NCBI GenBank assembly: GCA_017395925.1
Contig: JAFQNJ010000002.1
Location: 1 to 51,795 of the forward strand
Source of the DNA: Ruminococcus sp.
Lineage (GTDB): Bacteria > Bacillota > Clostridia > Oscillospirales > Acutalibacteraceae
Reading direction: 5' to 3'
Length of the DNA stretch: 51,795 bases
Made by a program: the position numbers and the translations under genes. Below the pieces are notes generated by a model. The model was not told the origin of the DNA. It did not search any database and worked only from the letters and a program-made list of their open reading frames with translations. Positions 17,491-26,721 of the stretch are shown here, piece by piece (position 1 is the first letter of the stretch; each line of letters begins with the position of its first letter).

Positions 17491-17519
17491 TGCCCCATAA
17501 GGGTAACCCTGAAGGGGCA
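17491..17519 (+). other. GC-rich hairpin in the leader of the 17563 gene
   Basis: TGCCCC (17491-17496) pairs with GGGGCA (17514-17519) and, inside it, AGGG pairs with CCCT around TAA. It begins about 7 bases after a TATACT -10-like element, so it would sit at or near the 5' end of the message. There is no T run, so it is not a terminator. Confidence 0.5.
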
Positions 17520-17562
17520 GGGTTGAGTATTGTTTTATGAAAAAAAGAGGATGTGAGCATAG

Positions 17563-18486
17563 ATGAGCGATAAAATATCAGGCGAGATATCAACAAAATC
17601 AAAGGGCGGACTTATCAGCAAGCGCTTGGTGCTGATACTGATTCCCTTGTGTCTTATTTTACTTGTGGCAGGGGGGATAGGCATATCATACATTCTGCCG
17701 AAAAATATTTCGGGGGCATGGGAGCTGGTGGTGAATCCTGAGATAGCGGTGGCAACTGCCGATGAGATTCCCGAAGGGGACAGAGCCTACTATGTCTTCG
17801 ACAAGCCTGACCGATACGGCAGAGGAGAATATCGCACCTTCTATCAGGGCGGTGTTGAGTATTACAAGTACGAGCTTATGGAAGAAAACAAGGTGAAGAA
17901 GATAAACCTTGGCTCGGAGGATATGGAGTACAGTATCACAGGCTCAAAGCTTCTCGGCAACGCAAAGCTTACAATTATCTATCCCGGATATACCAATGAG
18001 TCTACCGGTGCGGTCTATGAAGCAGAGGAGTATATCTTTGAACAGTCAAAGGATCCTAAATATGAAAAGATGTCCTATGAGAGCTTTGAAACAGACAGCA
18101 GTATTATAGGAGAAAAGTACACAAGCAAACAGCGGACTCTTGCCTATTACTACTATGATATTCCTTATACCCAGACCGTGGAGTTTACCGATGACGGGGT
18201 AATGGTGATACGCTACGAGAGCAAGGATCTGGCTCTTGACAGGTATATGTACTATGCATATACCGCAAAGAACGGTGAGCTTACCTTCAGCCTTGTAACC
18301 GATATAGAGACAAAGTATACGGTGGGTTATGAGCTTGATGATGAAAGCAACCTGAAATTCACAGATGATAAAACTGCAAGTTCCATATTTGCAGATGCAT
18401 TTTTCGGTGACTTCACATTCTATACTCAGGAGAATGTCCCCGAGCCCACTGCGTCTTCCGCAGATGAGATGTATTTAGTCGAATAG
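17563..18486 (+). CDS. Membrane-anchored protein of unknown function
   Basis: A 307-residue protein with a short basic cytoplasmic N-terminus, one membrane segment (about residues 22-44, RLVLILIPLCLILLVAGG region) and an extracellular domain rich in Tyr and charged residues. The start of that domain (SGAWELV) and repeated short strands suggest a lipocalin-like or other beta-sandwich fold, but I do not recognise a family. The ATG at 17563 is preceded by an AGAGGA-type site. It is the first plus-strand gene after the divergent two-component operon and lies 47 bases before the UGSC-like gene, with only a short 7-bp hairpin (18480-18501) between, so it may belong to that unit. Candidates for its role are a sensor or anchor for the exported proteins downstream. 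Confidence 0.75.
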   Translation: MSDKISGEISTKSKGGLISKRLVLILIPLCLILLVAGGIGISYILPKNISGAWELVVNPEIAVATADEIPEGDRAYYVFDKPDRYGRGEYRTFYQGGVEYYKYELMEENKVKKINLGSEDMEYSITGSKLLGNAKLTIIYPGYTNESTGAVYEAEEYIFEQSKDPKYEKMSYESFETDSSIIGEKYTSKQRTLAYYYYDIPYTQTVEFTDDGVMVIRYESKDLALDRYMYYAYTAKNGELTFSLVTDIETKYTVGYELDDESNLKFTDDKTASSIFADAFFGDFTFYTQENVPEPTASSADEMYLVE

Positions 18487-18533
18487 AGACGATACTATTC
18501 GAGAGTATATAAATTTTACGAAAGGATGATTAT

Positions 18534-20549
18534 ATGAAATCAAACATCTTAAAGCGTGCATTATCATTACTGCTTGCTTTGATATGTATCATTGGTACAT
18601 TTACCGTTGGTATGTCATCAGCTTCTGCAGTTGATACCGATGTTGCACAGACTGCGGCGGCATCCAATGAGGCTCCCACCAAAAACGAATACCAAATTGT
18701 GTCTCCTGTTCCCATTGGTTCTTCCATTGAGAATATCACACAGCCTCAGAGACTTAATGGCACAGCGGCTCTGCGGGGTGCAACTATTGCACTTGTAGGC
18801 GGAAGCTTCTCTGCATCTGTAACACACAGAGTTCTTGCGGATATGCTTATAGCAGAATACGGTTGCAGAATCTACTTTATGGAAGAAATCGGTAAGGGCG
18901 GTACATTCAATCCCCTTAACCCCAGCGATAAATCCAAGGAGTTCCAGCAGAAGCTCAAGGATTACGGTGTTGATGCCGTAATTTCCGGTAACTGCGGTTG
19001 CGGTATCTGTACCGTAAAAGAAACCGGTAACGCACTTGCCGCAGAGTATATCGGTATTCCTGCAGTTGTTGTAGGTGCCGAGACCTTTATTCCTCAGATT
19101 GAGTCAACCGGCTTTAACCGTGGTGTTCCTGTTGTGAGAACTGCCGCATATCCCGGCGCATTTGCCAATGACGAAACTGCTGTTCAGCAGCAGAAGGCAA
19201 GAGACATCCTGTACGATCAGGTTGTAACAGGACTTACTACTCAGATTACACAGGAAGAAATCGACAGAATTGCGGGCACAGCAGGAAGTGCACAGTATGA
19301 TGATGTAATCTTTACAGGTTCATACCAGCGTGTTCAGGAATTCTACGAAGTAAACGAAATGAGTGACGGCCTTCCCGTTGTTCCTCCCACACAGGAGAAG
19401 ATAGAGTATTACCTTCAGTTTACAAATATGGCGGCTACCGATATCGTCAACGAAAAGGACGGCGAGATTATCGGTGTAAAGCCTGCTTATAAAACCATCA
19501 CTGCATATCAGGTAGCGGCAAACTGCATTATGGCAGGTTGTCCTGCGGAGTATATGCCTATTTGTATGGCTATTACCCGTTGCTTTGCAAACGGTAATTT
19601 CTACAAATCACTTGATAGTACACACGGATGGACTCCCTATGTACTTGTAAGCGGTCCCCTCGCCCGTCAGTCGGGTATTTCCTACGAGGACGGTATGATT
19701 AACGAAGAGGCAAATAAGCTCATAGGCAGATTCATTTCTCTTGCAATGCTCAACCTTGCAGGCTACAAGATTAAAGAAAACCGAATGGGTACATTTGGTT
19801 ATATGCAGCCCTTCTGCTTTGCAGAGGACGAGCAGACAACCGTGGATATCGGTTGGAATCCCTACCACGTTAACAATGGTTTTGACCTCAATGACAGCGT
19901 TGTTACCTGCGGCTCCACTCTTACATGGGGTAACCCCGTAACCGTTGGTACCACAGACCCCGAGAAAGCTATGCAGCTCCTTGCATGGGATTGTACCGAA
20001 AAACAGCAGAACGGTCTTGGTAACACAAACCCTGTTGAGTCCCGTACAATCTGGCTTACAAAGGATGCGGCTACTGTTATTGCAGAAGGCTATGGTACCA
20101 GAGATACTCTGGAGGATGCCCTTATCGCCACCGCACGCAGACCTCTCTGGATGCGTACTTACGCTCACTACTGGGCAAATACCGGTTCAAAAATTCATAT
20201 GAACACAACCTTTGATGAGCATTATCAGGATATCAAGGATGGTGCATCAACCGAAAACGTAGCCGCAGATAAGGTTGCATCCACAGCCGTTCCCCAGTGG
20301 CTGCAGGGCGTTGTTCCCTTTGATACCATCGACACAACACAGACCATCAACGCAAACACAGATGCCCTCAAGAGACAGAAGGTTGTCACCACGGGCTTTG
20401 TTGTAACAGGCGGCGATGTGTCCAGCCAGTTCCAGGTAATGCCCGGCGGCGACTGCTGTTCCTACGAAGCTTATCTGCCTTCCACCACAACATGGAACAG
20501 ACTGATGGATGAACTGGGATATGCCAGATTGTCAACTTTCTACCTCTAA
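18534..20549 (+). CDS. Secreted UGSC-like/DGLPVVPPT two-domain protein
   Basis: An exported 671-residue protein. Residues 1-32 are a signal peptide ending ASA. Residues about 78-235 resemble the UGSC (seleno)protein family: a start like GATIALVGGSFSA, then DAVISGNCGCGICTV with Cys154, Cys156 and Cys159, followed by a helix and the GIPAVVVGAE strand. Where family members have Sec-Gly-Ser-Cys, this protein reads Cys-Gly-Ile-Cys (156-159). Residues about 262-671 form a second domain starting with DGLPVVPPT (278-286) and including ITAYQVAANCIMAGC, SGPLARQSGI, FAEDEQTTVDIGWNPYHV, ARRPLWMRTYAHY and FQVMPGGDCC. I recall this domain as a genomic neighbour of UGSC proteins, so the gene seems to be a fusion of the pair. 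No enzymatic reaction is known to me; the Cys pair suggests redox or metal chemistry. Its downstream paralog at 20618 keeps only the second domain. Confidence 0.75.
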   Translation: MKSNILKRALSLLLALICIIGTFTVGMSSASAVDTDVAQTAAASNEAPTKNEYQIVSPVPIGSSIENITQPQRLNGTAALRGATIALVGGSFSASVTHRVLADMLIAEYGCRIYFMEEIGKGGTFNPLNPSDKSKEFQQKLKDYGVDAVISGNCGCGICTVKETGNALAAEYIGIPAVVVGAETFIPQIESTGFNRGVPVVRTAAYPGAFANDETAVQQQKARDILYDQVVTGLTTQITQEEIDRIAGTAGSAQYDDVIFTGSYQRVQEFYEVNEMSDGLPVVPPTQEKIEYYLQFTNMAATDIVNEKDGEIIGVKPAYKTITAYQVAANCIMAGCPAEYMPICMAITRCFANGNFYKSLDSTHGWTPYVLVSGPLARQSGISYEDGMINEEANKLIGRFISLAMLNLAGYKIKENRMGTFGYMQPFCFAEDEQTTVDIGWNPYHVNNGFDLNDSVVTCGSTLTWGNPVTVGTTDPEKAMQLLAWDCTEKQQNGLGNTNPVESRTIWLTKDAATVIAEGYGTRDTLEDALIATARRPLWMRTYAHYWANTGSKIHMNTTFDEHYQDIKDGASTENVAADKVASTAVPQWLQGVVPFDTIDTTQTINANTDALKRQKVVTTGFVVTGGDVSSQFQVMPGGDCCSYEAYLPSTTTWNRLMDELGYARLSTFYL

Positions 20550-20617
20550 ACTAAGTATTAACTGTTGTACTTATTAACTATTTTAGCTTACCATTAATAA
20601 AACGAAAGGATGGTACT

Positions 20618-23600
20618 ATGAAGTCAAAAGTTTTAAGACGTGCTATTGCGTTAATGCTTGGTTTGATGATTGCTGTCAGCATTATGTCAGTCCCTATGTC
20701 AGTAAGCGCAAGATACACGGATGAAGATATAGCGAACAAGATTTCATACGACTCCCTCAACTGTCGCGAGGACGACTGCGACTGTTTGGAGCCCGAAAAT
20801 AACAAATTTGCGGTTGTTTCCCCTGTAGGCGGAAACAACACATACAATGACTATGTTTTAGTCGATACCTATCAGAACGTACAGAAGTACTTTGATGAGC
20901 AGGGTTGGACAGACGGTCTGCCCATTGTTCCTCCCACATGGATCAAAGCAGAAAAGTTCATGAGATATACACCTTACACAGATAATCAGGTGGTGGCAAC
21001 TGTGAACGGCAGAAGCGTTACTGCATATCAGGTAGCAGTCAATGCTATAATGTCAGGTTGTTCTGCTGAATATTTGCCTGTGTGTATCGCTTTTGTAGAA
21101 GCATTGGGTGACACAAACTATCTCAACTCCTTAAGATCAGGCGAGCTTACACCTATGATGTATGTCAATGGTCCCATTGCCCGCCAGCTTGGTATTGACA
21201 ATGCTCAGGGTATGACAACAGAGGAGTGTAATATCGCTATTGCACGTTTTATGGAGCTTGCACTCATTAACCTTGCAGGTATAGAGCGTACTAATGCCTT
21301 TGGTAATGTTCAGCCTCTGGTTTTCTCCGAGGACGAGCAGACAGCCATCAATATCGGTTGGGACCCCCACCACGTTGAAGAAGGCTATGACCTTAACGAC
21401 AATGTTATTACAGCTACATCTTTCTCTATGTGGGGTAATAACGTTACTCCTGCTACAGACCTTCCTGAAGAGATTATGAAGGTTATTGCATGGGATATCA
21501 CCGAGAAAAACCTTGGCGGTCTTGGCGGAGCATCCATAGAGGATAATGCTGACACAAAGCGAACTATCCTCATTACTCCCTCTGTTGCACAGGCACTGGC
21601 TAAAAAGTACCAGAGCAAGGATGCCCTTGAAAATGCACTTGTAGAGAATGCCCGCAGACCCCTCTGGATGCGTACTTATGCTTATTATTACGCAAACACA
21701 GGCGGCGCACTGTCAAAGTCTTTCGCCGATGTTTATGACGAACTGAAAGAGAGCGCATCTGAGGATGCAAAGCTCACTGCTTCTCCCGCTTGGATGAACG
21801 GTATTACATACGCCAATATCGATACAGTTGCGACTATGACCAAAGGCAATACCGATATCGTTATTCAGGGCGATGCATCCCGTAACAAAACTCAGGTAAT
21901 GCCCGGAGGTGTCGCTGTCTCCAAGGAGATTCAGCTTGATACAAACTGGGATGACCTCCTTGCCAGCATGGTAATCAGCATTGTTTACCAGCCCCTCAGT
22001 GCACATTATATTACTGCGGTTGATAACTCTGTTAAACTTCCTGCCGGCGATACAATTCCTACAGTATTACAGGTAACAAAGCAGACAACATATCGTATTG
22101 CGGCTTCTGCTAACTATGCTAACGGCACAGGAAAGATTTATTATGATTCTTCCACATCAACACTCTACTACTGGGATGGCTCTGCTACTCAGTCGGTAGT
22201 GCTTGATACTGATACTTACAGCGACTTTATTGCATTTGTAACTGCATTGGGTGTCAACAGCTCCTTTACACTTAACAGAAACAATGCGGTAACTGCCGTA
22301 TATATTCGTTTCTCTTCCAACGCATCACTTCCTGATAAAAATACGGTAGAGTTAAGCAGTGATGCTTTCGGTACTCTTACACCGACCATTGCGGCTAATG
22401 TAACATCAGGCTCAAACGGTAATGCCTCCATCGATGGCTCCACCATCACTATGAACGATACTGTAACAACATTTACAGCTGACCTCGGCGGTGATATCAC
22501 CAAGGGTGACACAACCGACTCAGGCTTTGTCACAGTAAGCGGCACAACTGTTACTGTTGACCCCACAGCACCTGCAGGTGCAACTGCTGTTATCGGTGCA
22601 TCGGATGGTAGCGGTACATACAGAACAATGACTATTGTCAACGGTGGCGACGGCACATACAAGATTACCTATAACACCGCCAACACATTGACCCTCACCT
22701 CCTCCAGCTATTACCTGAAGGGTACCTTCAACAACTGGGAAGCAACAGACGCTTTTGTAAAGACCGACAATGAGGATATCCTCACAGTTGTTAAGGAGAT
22801 TCCTGCAGGTACATATACATTCAAGGTAAACAATACAGGTACCGACCAATGGTACGGTAACGGTGGTACCATCACCGACACCGCTTATCGCTGGACTATG
22901 GATTCGAGCTCTGACTGTACTTTCAAGTCTACAGGCGGCACATACGAGTTCAAGTATGAGATTTCCACCAACAAGCTTTCCGTATACGCCGCACAGGATG
23001 GCGTAGTGGAAACTCCTCCCACAACAAAGACTGTCTATGTGGGTGTAATCGAATATATCACAGATTTTGTTCCCACACTTCACTACTGGAATAATTCCAC
23101 AGGTCTTGCAGGAGATGCAACCCTCACCGCAACAGGCGAAACCGAAATGTACTCCGTAGGCTCTTCCTACTGGAGTGGCGCAAAACAGAAGTTCAACATC
23201 TATAAGACTACAATTCCTGCCGAAGCCACCAAGATGAAGACCTTTAAGGCAAGCGGAAATACCAACTGGGCGGCAGAAGAGGTAACTTATGATGGAGAGG
23301 ATACAATTATCCTTCTCTTCGAGTGGAGCGGCACATATCACAATCAGAAGAACACATACACCGAGCCGGTGCCTGTAGTGACCTATACCGTAACCTTCAA
23401 GAACTGGGATGGTACAGTGCTTTCCACCCAGACCGTAGAAGAAGGTAAGGCTGCAACTGCTCCCTCTACTCCTACAAAAGCCTCAACAGCACAGTATGTA
23501 TATACTTTCTCAGGTTGGGATGAGGATTTCTCCGCTGTTACATCTGATCTGACAGTAACTGCACAGTTTACAGAGAGTGCTCGTAAGTACACAGTAAAAT

Positions 23601-25207
23601 TTGTAAGCAACGGCACAGTAATTAATACCCAGCAGGTAGAGTACGGCAAATCGGCAACAGCTCCTGCTGATCCCACAAGACCTGCGGATGCACAGTATAC
23701 CTACACCTTCAAGTCATGGGACAAGGAATTCACAAACATTGTTGCGGATACAACTGTTACTGCACAGTATACAGCAACCTTAAACAAGTATTCTGTTGTG
23801 TTCCTTAACTGGGACGGCACAGAGATTGATAGCCAGACCGTTGAGTATGGCGAATCGGCAACAGCTCCCGCTGACCCCACAAGACCTGCCGATGCAAACT
23901 ACACTTACGTGTTCAGCGGTTGGGATAATGATTTCTCAAAAATTGTAGGCGACACAGTTGTTGTGGCAGAGTTTGATGAAATCCCCTTCATCACAGTATA
24001 CTTCACAAATACACTGGGTTGGGACAAGGTTTATTGCAACTCTGAAAACACCTATCCCGGCACAGAGATGACCTACTGTGAGACCAATACCTACGGCGTA
24101 GATATTTATTCCGTTAAGCTTCCCGGAAATGCTCTCAGCATTTCCTTTAACGGTGGAGAAGGAAGCGAACAGACTGTTAACATCACCACCGGTATCACAG
24201 ATGGTGCAGGCTTCTATCCCACAGAAAAATCAGGTAGCCGCTGGCTTGTGAACACCTATGTTCACGGCAGCGAGGAGATTCCTCCCGTAGGCGGCTTTGA
24301 GCTGAAGCTTGATGTGGATGCTCCCACTTCTGTTGAAGTAGGACAGCAGGTAACCATAAATGCAACAGCAATCTCTGAAACAACAGTTACCTACGAGCTC
24401 TTCACAAAAGCAGGAGAAAAGGTTGCGACCAATACTCACGGTGTGTTTGAAATCGAAACCACAGAGCAGCAGCTCGGCGACAGTTTCACATACTACATTG
24501 TTGCAAGCACAGTTGTAAACGAAGAGACCTATACCGCAACATCTGAAGACATCACATATACAGTCAGGTCAGCAGGTGATACATGGGCTGTTACCGTTTA
24601 CTTCAAGAGCTCCAGCTCTCTGGGTTACAGACCTACCATCACAACCACAGGAGCTATAGAGGACCTTAACCAGTTCGAAATGGTAAAGGACAGCTTCCTC
24701 GGTACCAACAGCACCGAAACAGGCTTCTACTATTGGTACAAGGCAGACATAGTTGTTTCCAAAGCATCTCCCGATGTAACTGTAAATCTTGTTTCACGTC
24801 GCTATGCTATGGAAGGAACAACAACAATTACCATTTCTGATAAGAAGACCAAGGTTTACCTGGGTATCGACAACCTCAATGCAGGTTCAGAGGTAGTTGA
24901 CCTTTCAGACCGCCCTGTTGCAGAGCGTAACTGGTATTCAAGTGCTGTGCATATGGTATACAACGAGACCTTTGACGGTCCTCTTGATCTTGCAGGTGTT
25001 AGTGCAAATGTAAACCTCAGACAGGTTGGTGACTCCAACGGCGACGGCAAGGTTAATATCAAGGACGCAACTGCTATTCAGAAGCATCTGGCGGAAATTA
25101 TTGTTATGGACAATGTCTCTGCAAATATCTCCGACACAGACAGCGATTATAAACTTACCATCAGAGATGCAACAGCTATCCAGAAGAAGATTGCAGGACT
25201 GATGTAA
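20618..25207 (+). CDS. Secreted DGLPIVPPT-domain protein with starch-binding-like modules, B-repeats and dockerin
   Basis: A 1529-residue exported protein paralogous to the one before it. A signal peptide (1-31) is followed by a short Cys-rich piece (NCREDDCDC). Residues about 75-460 are the DGLPIVPPT domain, sharing ITAYQ/VTAYQV, ARQLGI, EDEQTAINIGWDPHHV, ARRPLWMRTYAYY and QVMPGG with its neighbour but lacking the UGSC-like part. Then come a Thr/Ser-rich region, a module near 697-790 (YYLKGTFNNWEATDAF) like those in starch-debranching enzymes, another beta module (about 805-920), and three Listeria/Bacteroides B-repeats (about 921-1124). A module at about 1125-1205 resembles starch-binding CBM26 (VYFTNTLGWDKVY, YPGTEMTYC). 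After two further beta domains the dockerin occupies about 1470-1529. It is probably an amylosome-type component holding the DGLPIVPPT domain at starch or glycan. A strong terminator follows. Confidence 0.8.
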   Translation: MKSKVLRRAIALMLGLMIAVSIMSVPMSVSARYTDEDIANKISYDSLNCREDDCDCLEPENNKFAVVSPVGGNNTYNDYVLVDTYQNVQKYFDEQGWTDGLPIVPPTWIKAEKFMRYTPYTDNQVVATVNGRSVTAYQVAVNAIMSGCSAEYLPVCIAFVEALGDTNYLNSLRSGELTPMMYVNGPIARQLGIDNAQGMTTEECNIAIARFMELALINLAGIERTNAFGNVQPLVFSEDEQTAINIGWDPHHVEEGYDLNDNVITATSFSMWGNNVTPATDLPEEIMKVIAWDITEKNLGGLGGASIEDNADTKRTILITPSVAQALAKKYQSKDALENALVENARRPLWMRTYAYYYANTGGALSKSFADVYDELKESASEDAKLTASPAWMNGITYANIDTVATMTKGNTDIVIQGDASRNKTQVMPGGVAVSKEIQLDTNWDDLLASMVISIVYQPLSAHYITAVDNSVKLPAGDTIPTVLQVTKQTTYRIAASANYANGTGKIYYDSSTSTLYYWDGSATQSVVLDTDTYSDFIAFVTALGVNSSFTLNRNNAVTAVYIRFSSNASLPDKNTVELSSDAFGTLTPTIAANVTSGSNGNASIDGSTITMNDTVTTFTADLGGDITKGDTTDSGFVTVSGTTVTVDPTAPAGATAVIGASDGSGTYRTMTIVNGGDGTYKITYNTANTLTLTSSSYYLKGTFNNWEATDAFVKTDNEDILTVVKEIPAGTYTFKVNNTGTDQWYGNGGTITDTAYRWTMDSSSDCTFKSTGGTYEFKYEISTNKLSVYAAQDGVVETPPTTKTVYVGVIEYITDFVPTLHYWNNSTGLAGDATLTATGETEMYSVGSSYWSGAKQKFNIYKTTIPAEATKMKTFKASGNTNWAAEEVTYDGEDTIILLFEWSGTYHNQKNTYTEPVPVVTYTVTFKNWDGTVLSTQTVEEGKAATAPSTPTKASTAQYVYTFSGWDEDFSAVTSDLTVTAQFTESARKYTVKFVSNGTVINTQQVEYGKSATAPADPTRPADAQYTYTFKSWDKEFTNIVADTTVTAQYTATLNKYSVVFLNWDGTEIDSQTVEYGESATAPADPTRPADANYTYVFSGWDNDFSKIVGDTVVVAEFDEIPFITVYFTNTLGWDKVYCNSENTYPGTEMTYCETNTYGVDIYSVKLPGNALSISFNGGEGSEQTVNITTGITDGAGFYPTEKSGSRWLVNTYVHGSEEIPPVGGFELKLDVDAPTSVEVGQQVTINATAISETTVTYELFTKAGEKVATNTHGVFEIETTEQQLGDSFTYYIVASTVVNEETYTATSEDITYTVRSAGDTWAVTVYFKSSSSLGYRPTITTTGAIEDLNQFEMVKDSFLGTNSTETGFYYWYKADIVVSKASPDVTVNLVSRRYAMEGTTTITISDKKTKVYLGIDNLNAGSEVVDLSDRPVAERNWYSSAVHMVYNETFDGPLDLAGVSANVNLRQVGDSNGDGKVNIKDATAIQKHLAEIIVMDNVSANISDTDSDYKLTIRDATAIQKKIAGLM

Positions 25208-25220
25208 ACGATTAAAAACG

Positions 25221-25256
25221 AAATCCCCGACAGAACTTAAACTCTGTCGGGGATTT
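25221..25256 (+). terminator. Terminator of the 18534-20618 unit
   Basis: A 14-bp perfect stem (25221-25234 with 25243-25256) with an 8-base loop ends in a run of T. It lies 13 bases after the stop codon of the dockerin gene. Confidence 0.9.
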
Positions 25257-25295
25257 TTTATCAAAAACACCGCACAAGCTGATTCGGATAAAAAC

Positions 25296-25326
25296 AAAGC
25301 GTACCGAACTTACCTCGGTACGCTTT
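25296..25326 (-). terminator. Terminator of the LuxR-type gene
   Basis: A 12-bp perfect stem (AAAGCGTACCGA with TCGGTACGCTTT) with a 7-base loop. On the minus strand it is followed by GTTTTTATCC and lies just past the stop codon of the LuxR-type gene. Confidence 0.75.
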
Positions 25327-25329
25327 TCG

Positions 25330-26394
25330 TTATTCATTATCAAGTGCTTTTGCAATTTGCAGAAGCTGTTTTCTGGAGGATACTCCCAATTTGGAGTAGA
25401 TGTTTTTGTTGTGGTATTTCAAGGTGTTTTCCGTAATGTTGAGCTTTGCCATAATATCCTTGGTGCCCTTTCCTTCGAGGTAAAGATTGTAAACGGCTTT
25501 TTCGGTAGGGGTCAGGGTATGGATATTTTCCTTGAAATACTCGCATTGCTTGGCAAAAATCTCGGGGTCTTCCGCCGGCTTTGGAAGTGCCGTCTTCGGC
25601 GCAGGCTCGGCTTGGCTGATACTCGCCGAAATTGAGTTGAGGATGCTGTTATCCTGGATGATAAGGCTTATGCTCAAAAGGAAAATTTCGCTTACAATGT
25701 ATGAAACCGACAGAAATTCAAAATCGAATTTAATAAGCTGTTCCATAAGCCAGACACCGATATTGACAACAACTGCACCCAGAATGACTACTGCGTGGAC
25801 GCTGGACTTTATACGTGAGGTTACCCTTGCGTAAACTATCACTCCTATCATTGCCGAAAAATGGAGTATCAGATAGTAAAGATAAATGCTGTGCAAAGGT
25901 CCGTAAACCTTTTCAAGGACGGATACACCATTGACGGTAATCAGCGAAACTTCTTTGTAGTAAATATCAAGGTACCCGGGGCTTGCGGCAATTAAGAATA
26001 CCACAGCGCTTATGCCGAGTATGGATGCCAGTACCCATTTGTTCAGTTTGATTTTGCAGATGTGGAGTATGGTCATCAGCATTGACACAGGCAGGAATAC
26101 CGAGCCTAAATATGCTATGCGGTTAGAAAGCAGTGCTTCATTCAGAGTGCCTGACAGGGACAGGCACAGATAGCCGATGTTCACCACCATTACCGATGAG
26201 AACAAAACTAAAAGCCAAGGCTCTTTTTTCTTTATAAGAAATTGATAGCCTAAAAGCAGTATCAGCGAAAGTGAAGCTGTAACAATATATATTGAGGACA
26301 TATTTGCGGATTTGCTTCCCACATAGCTACAGCCAGAAAAAAGAATAAGCATGGGAAGTATTAATCCCGAAATGCTTAATTGTTTCTTTGTCAT
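25330..26394 (-). CDS. Membrane-bound LuxR-type transcriptional regulator
   Basis: A 354-residue protein with about eight hydrophobic segments in the first 250 residues, resembling the 7TM N-terminal sensor module of some histidine kinases. After a linker, residues about 290-350 are a LuxR/GerE helix-turn-helix: LTPTEKAVYNLYLEGKGTK, then DIMAKLNITENTLKYHNKNIYSKLGVSSR, with the typical spacing. It should sense a membrane or extracellular cue and control transcription directly from the membrane, as in the 7TM-LuxR proteins common in Clostridia. The first hydrophobic segment ends in FSGC, like a lipobox, but a multi-pass protein makes lipidation doubtful. The ribosome binding site (AAGGAGCTCC) fits the ATG. 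The target is unknown; it lies between two exported-protein clusters. Confidence 0.85.
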   Translation of the reverse strand: MTKKQLSISGLILPMLILFSGCSYVGSKSANMSSIYIVTASLSLILLLGYQFLIKKKEPWLLVLFSSVMVVNIGYLCLSLSGTLNEALLSNRIAYLGSVFLPVSMLMTILHICKIKLNKWVLASILGISAVVFLIAASPGYLDIYYKEVSLITVNGVSVLEKVYGPLHSIYLYYLILHFSAMIGVIVYARVTSRIKSSVHAVVILGAVVVNIGVWLMEQLIKFDFEFLSVSYIVSEIFLLSISLIIQDNSILNSISASISQAEPAPKTALPKPAEDPEIFAKQCEYFKENIHTLTPTEKAVYNLYLEGKGTKDIMAKLNITENTLKYHNKNIYSKLGVSSRKQLLQIAKALDNE

Positions 26395-26721
26395 AATGGA
26401 GCTCCTTGTGATTCTTGGTCTAAAAGCAGCCTACCCACACTTTTTCCCACACTTTTTTGAGGAAAATTTTGTTTTTCCCACACAAAAAAGTCTTTGGGGG
26501 TGGGGACAACGGAAATGTTTTTTATATAATTAAAATGCAGGAGTTCGAAGGAAGGTATAGACCTTGCTTTCTTAACTACCCAAGGGTACCCTATTCACAT
26601 CTTTGTGTGAAGTCTTTGCCAAGCGCCAACAAAAGCAAAGACCGCCCTTTATATTATTTTATTATACCTTAACAGAAGTTTTAAGTCAACACAATGAAAT
26701 TAGAAGATTGAGGGGGATGTG
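26395..26721. other. Intergenic region with two adjacent hairpins
   Basis: This 327-base gap between the LuxR-type gene and a lipoprotein gene has no convincing coding sequence. It holds the palindrome AGGGTACCCT (26583-26592), a hairpin TTCACA/TGTGAA (26594-26611), and directly after it an 8-bp stem GTCTTTGC/GCAAAGAC (26612-26619 with 26635-26642). A T- and A-rich stretch follows. A TATAAT-like sequence lies at about 26524-26530 without a good -35. The hairpins could belong to a leader RNA or a small RNA; I do not recognise a known riboswitch. Confidence 0.4.

Noticed and set aside
18984-19013. Selenocysteine in the UGSC-like motif
   Set aside because: There is no in-frame TGA; the positions are TGC and TGT Cys codons, so it is a Cys form.
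22520-23341. A 273-codon minus-strand open frame opposite the dockerin protein at 20618
   Set aside because: It is Cys- and Gly-rich only because it mirrors the Thr/Ala-rich coding strand; no start site or domain.
26457-26672. A 71-residue open frame in the gap before the lipoprotein gene
   Set aside because: No good ribosome binding site, poor composition, and it crosses the paired arms of two hairpins.
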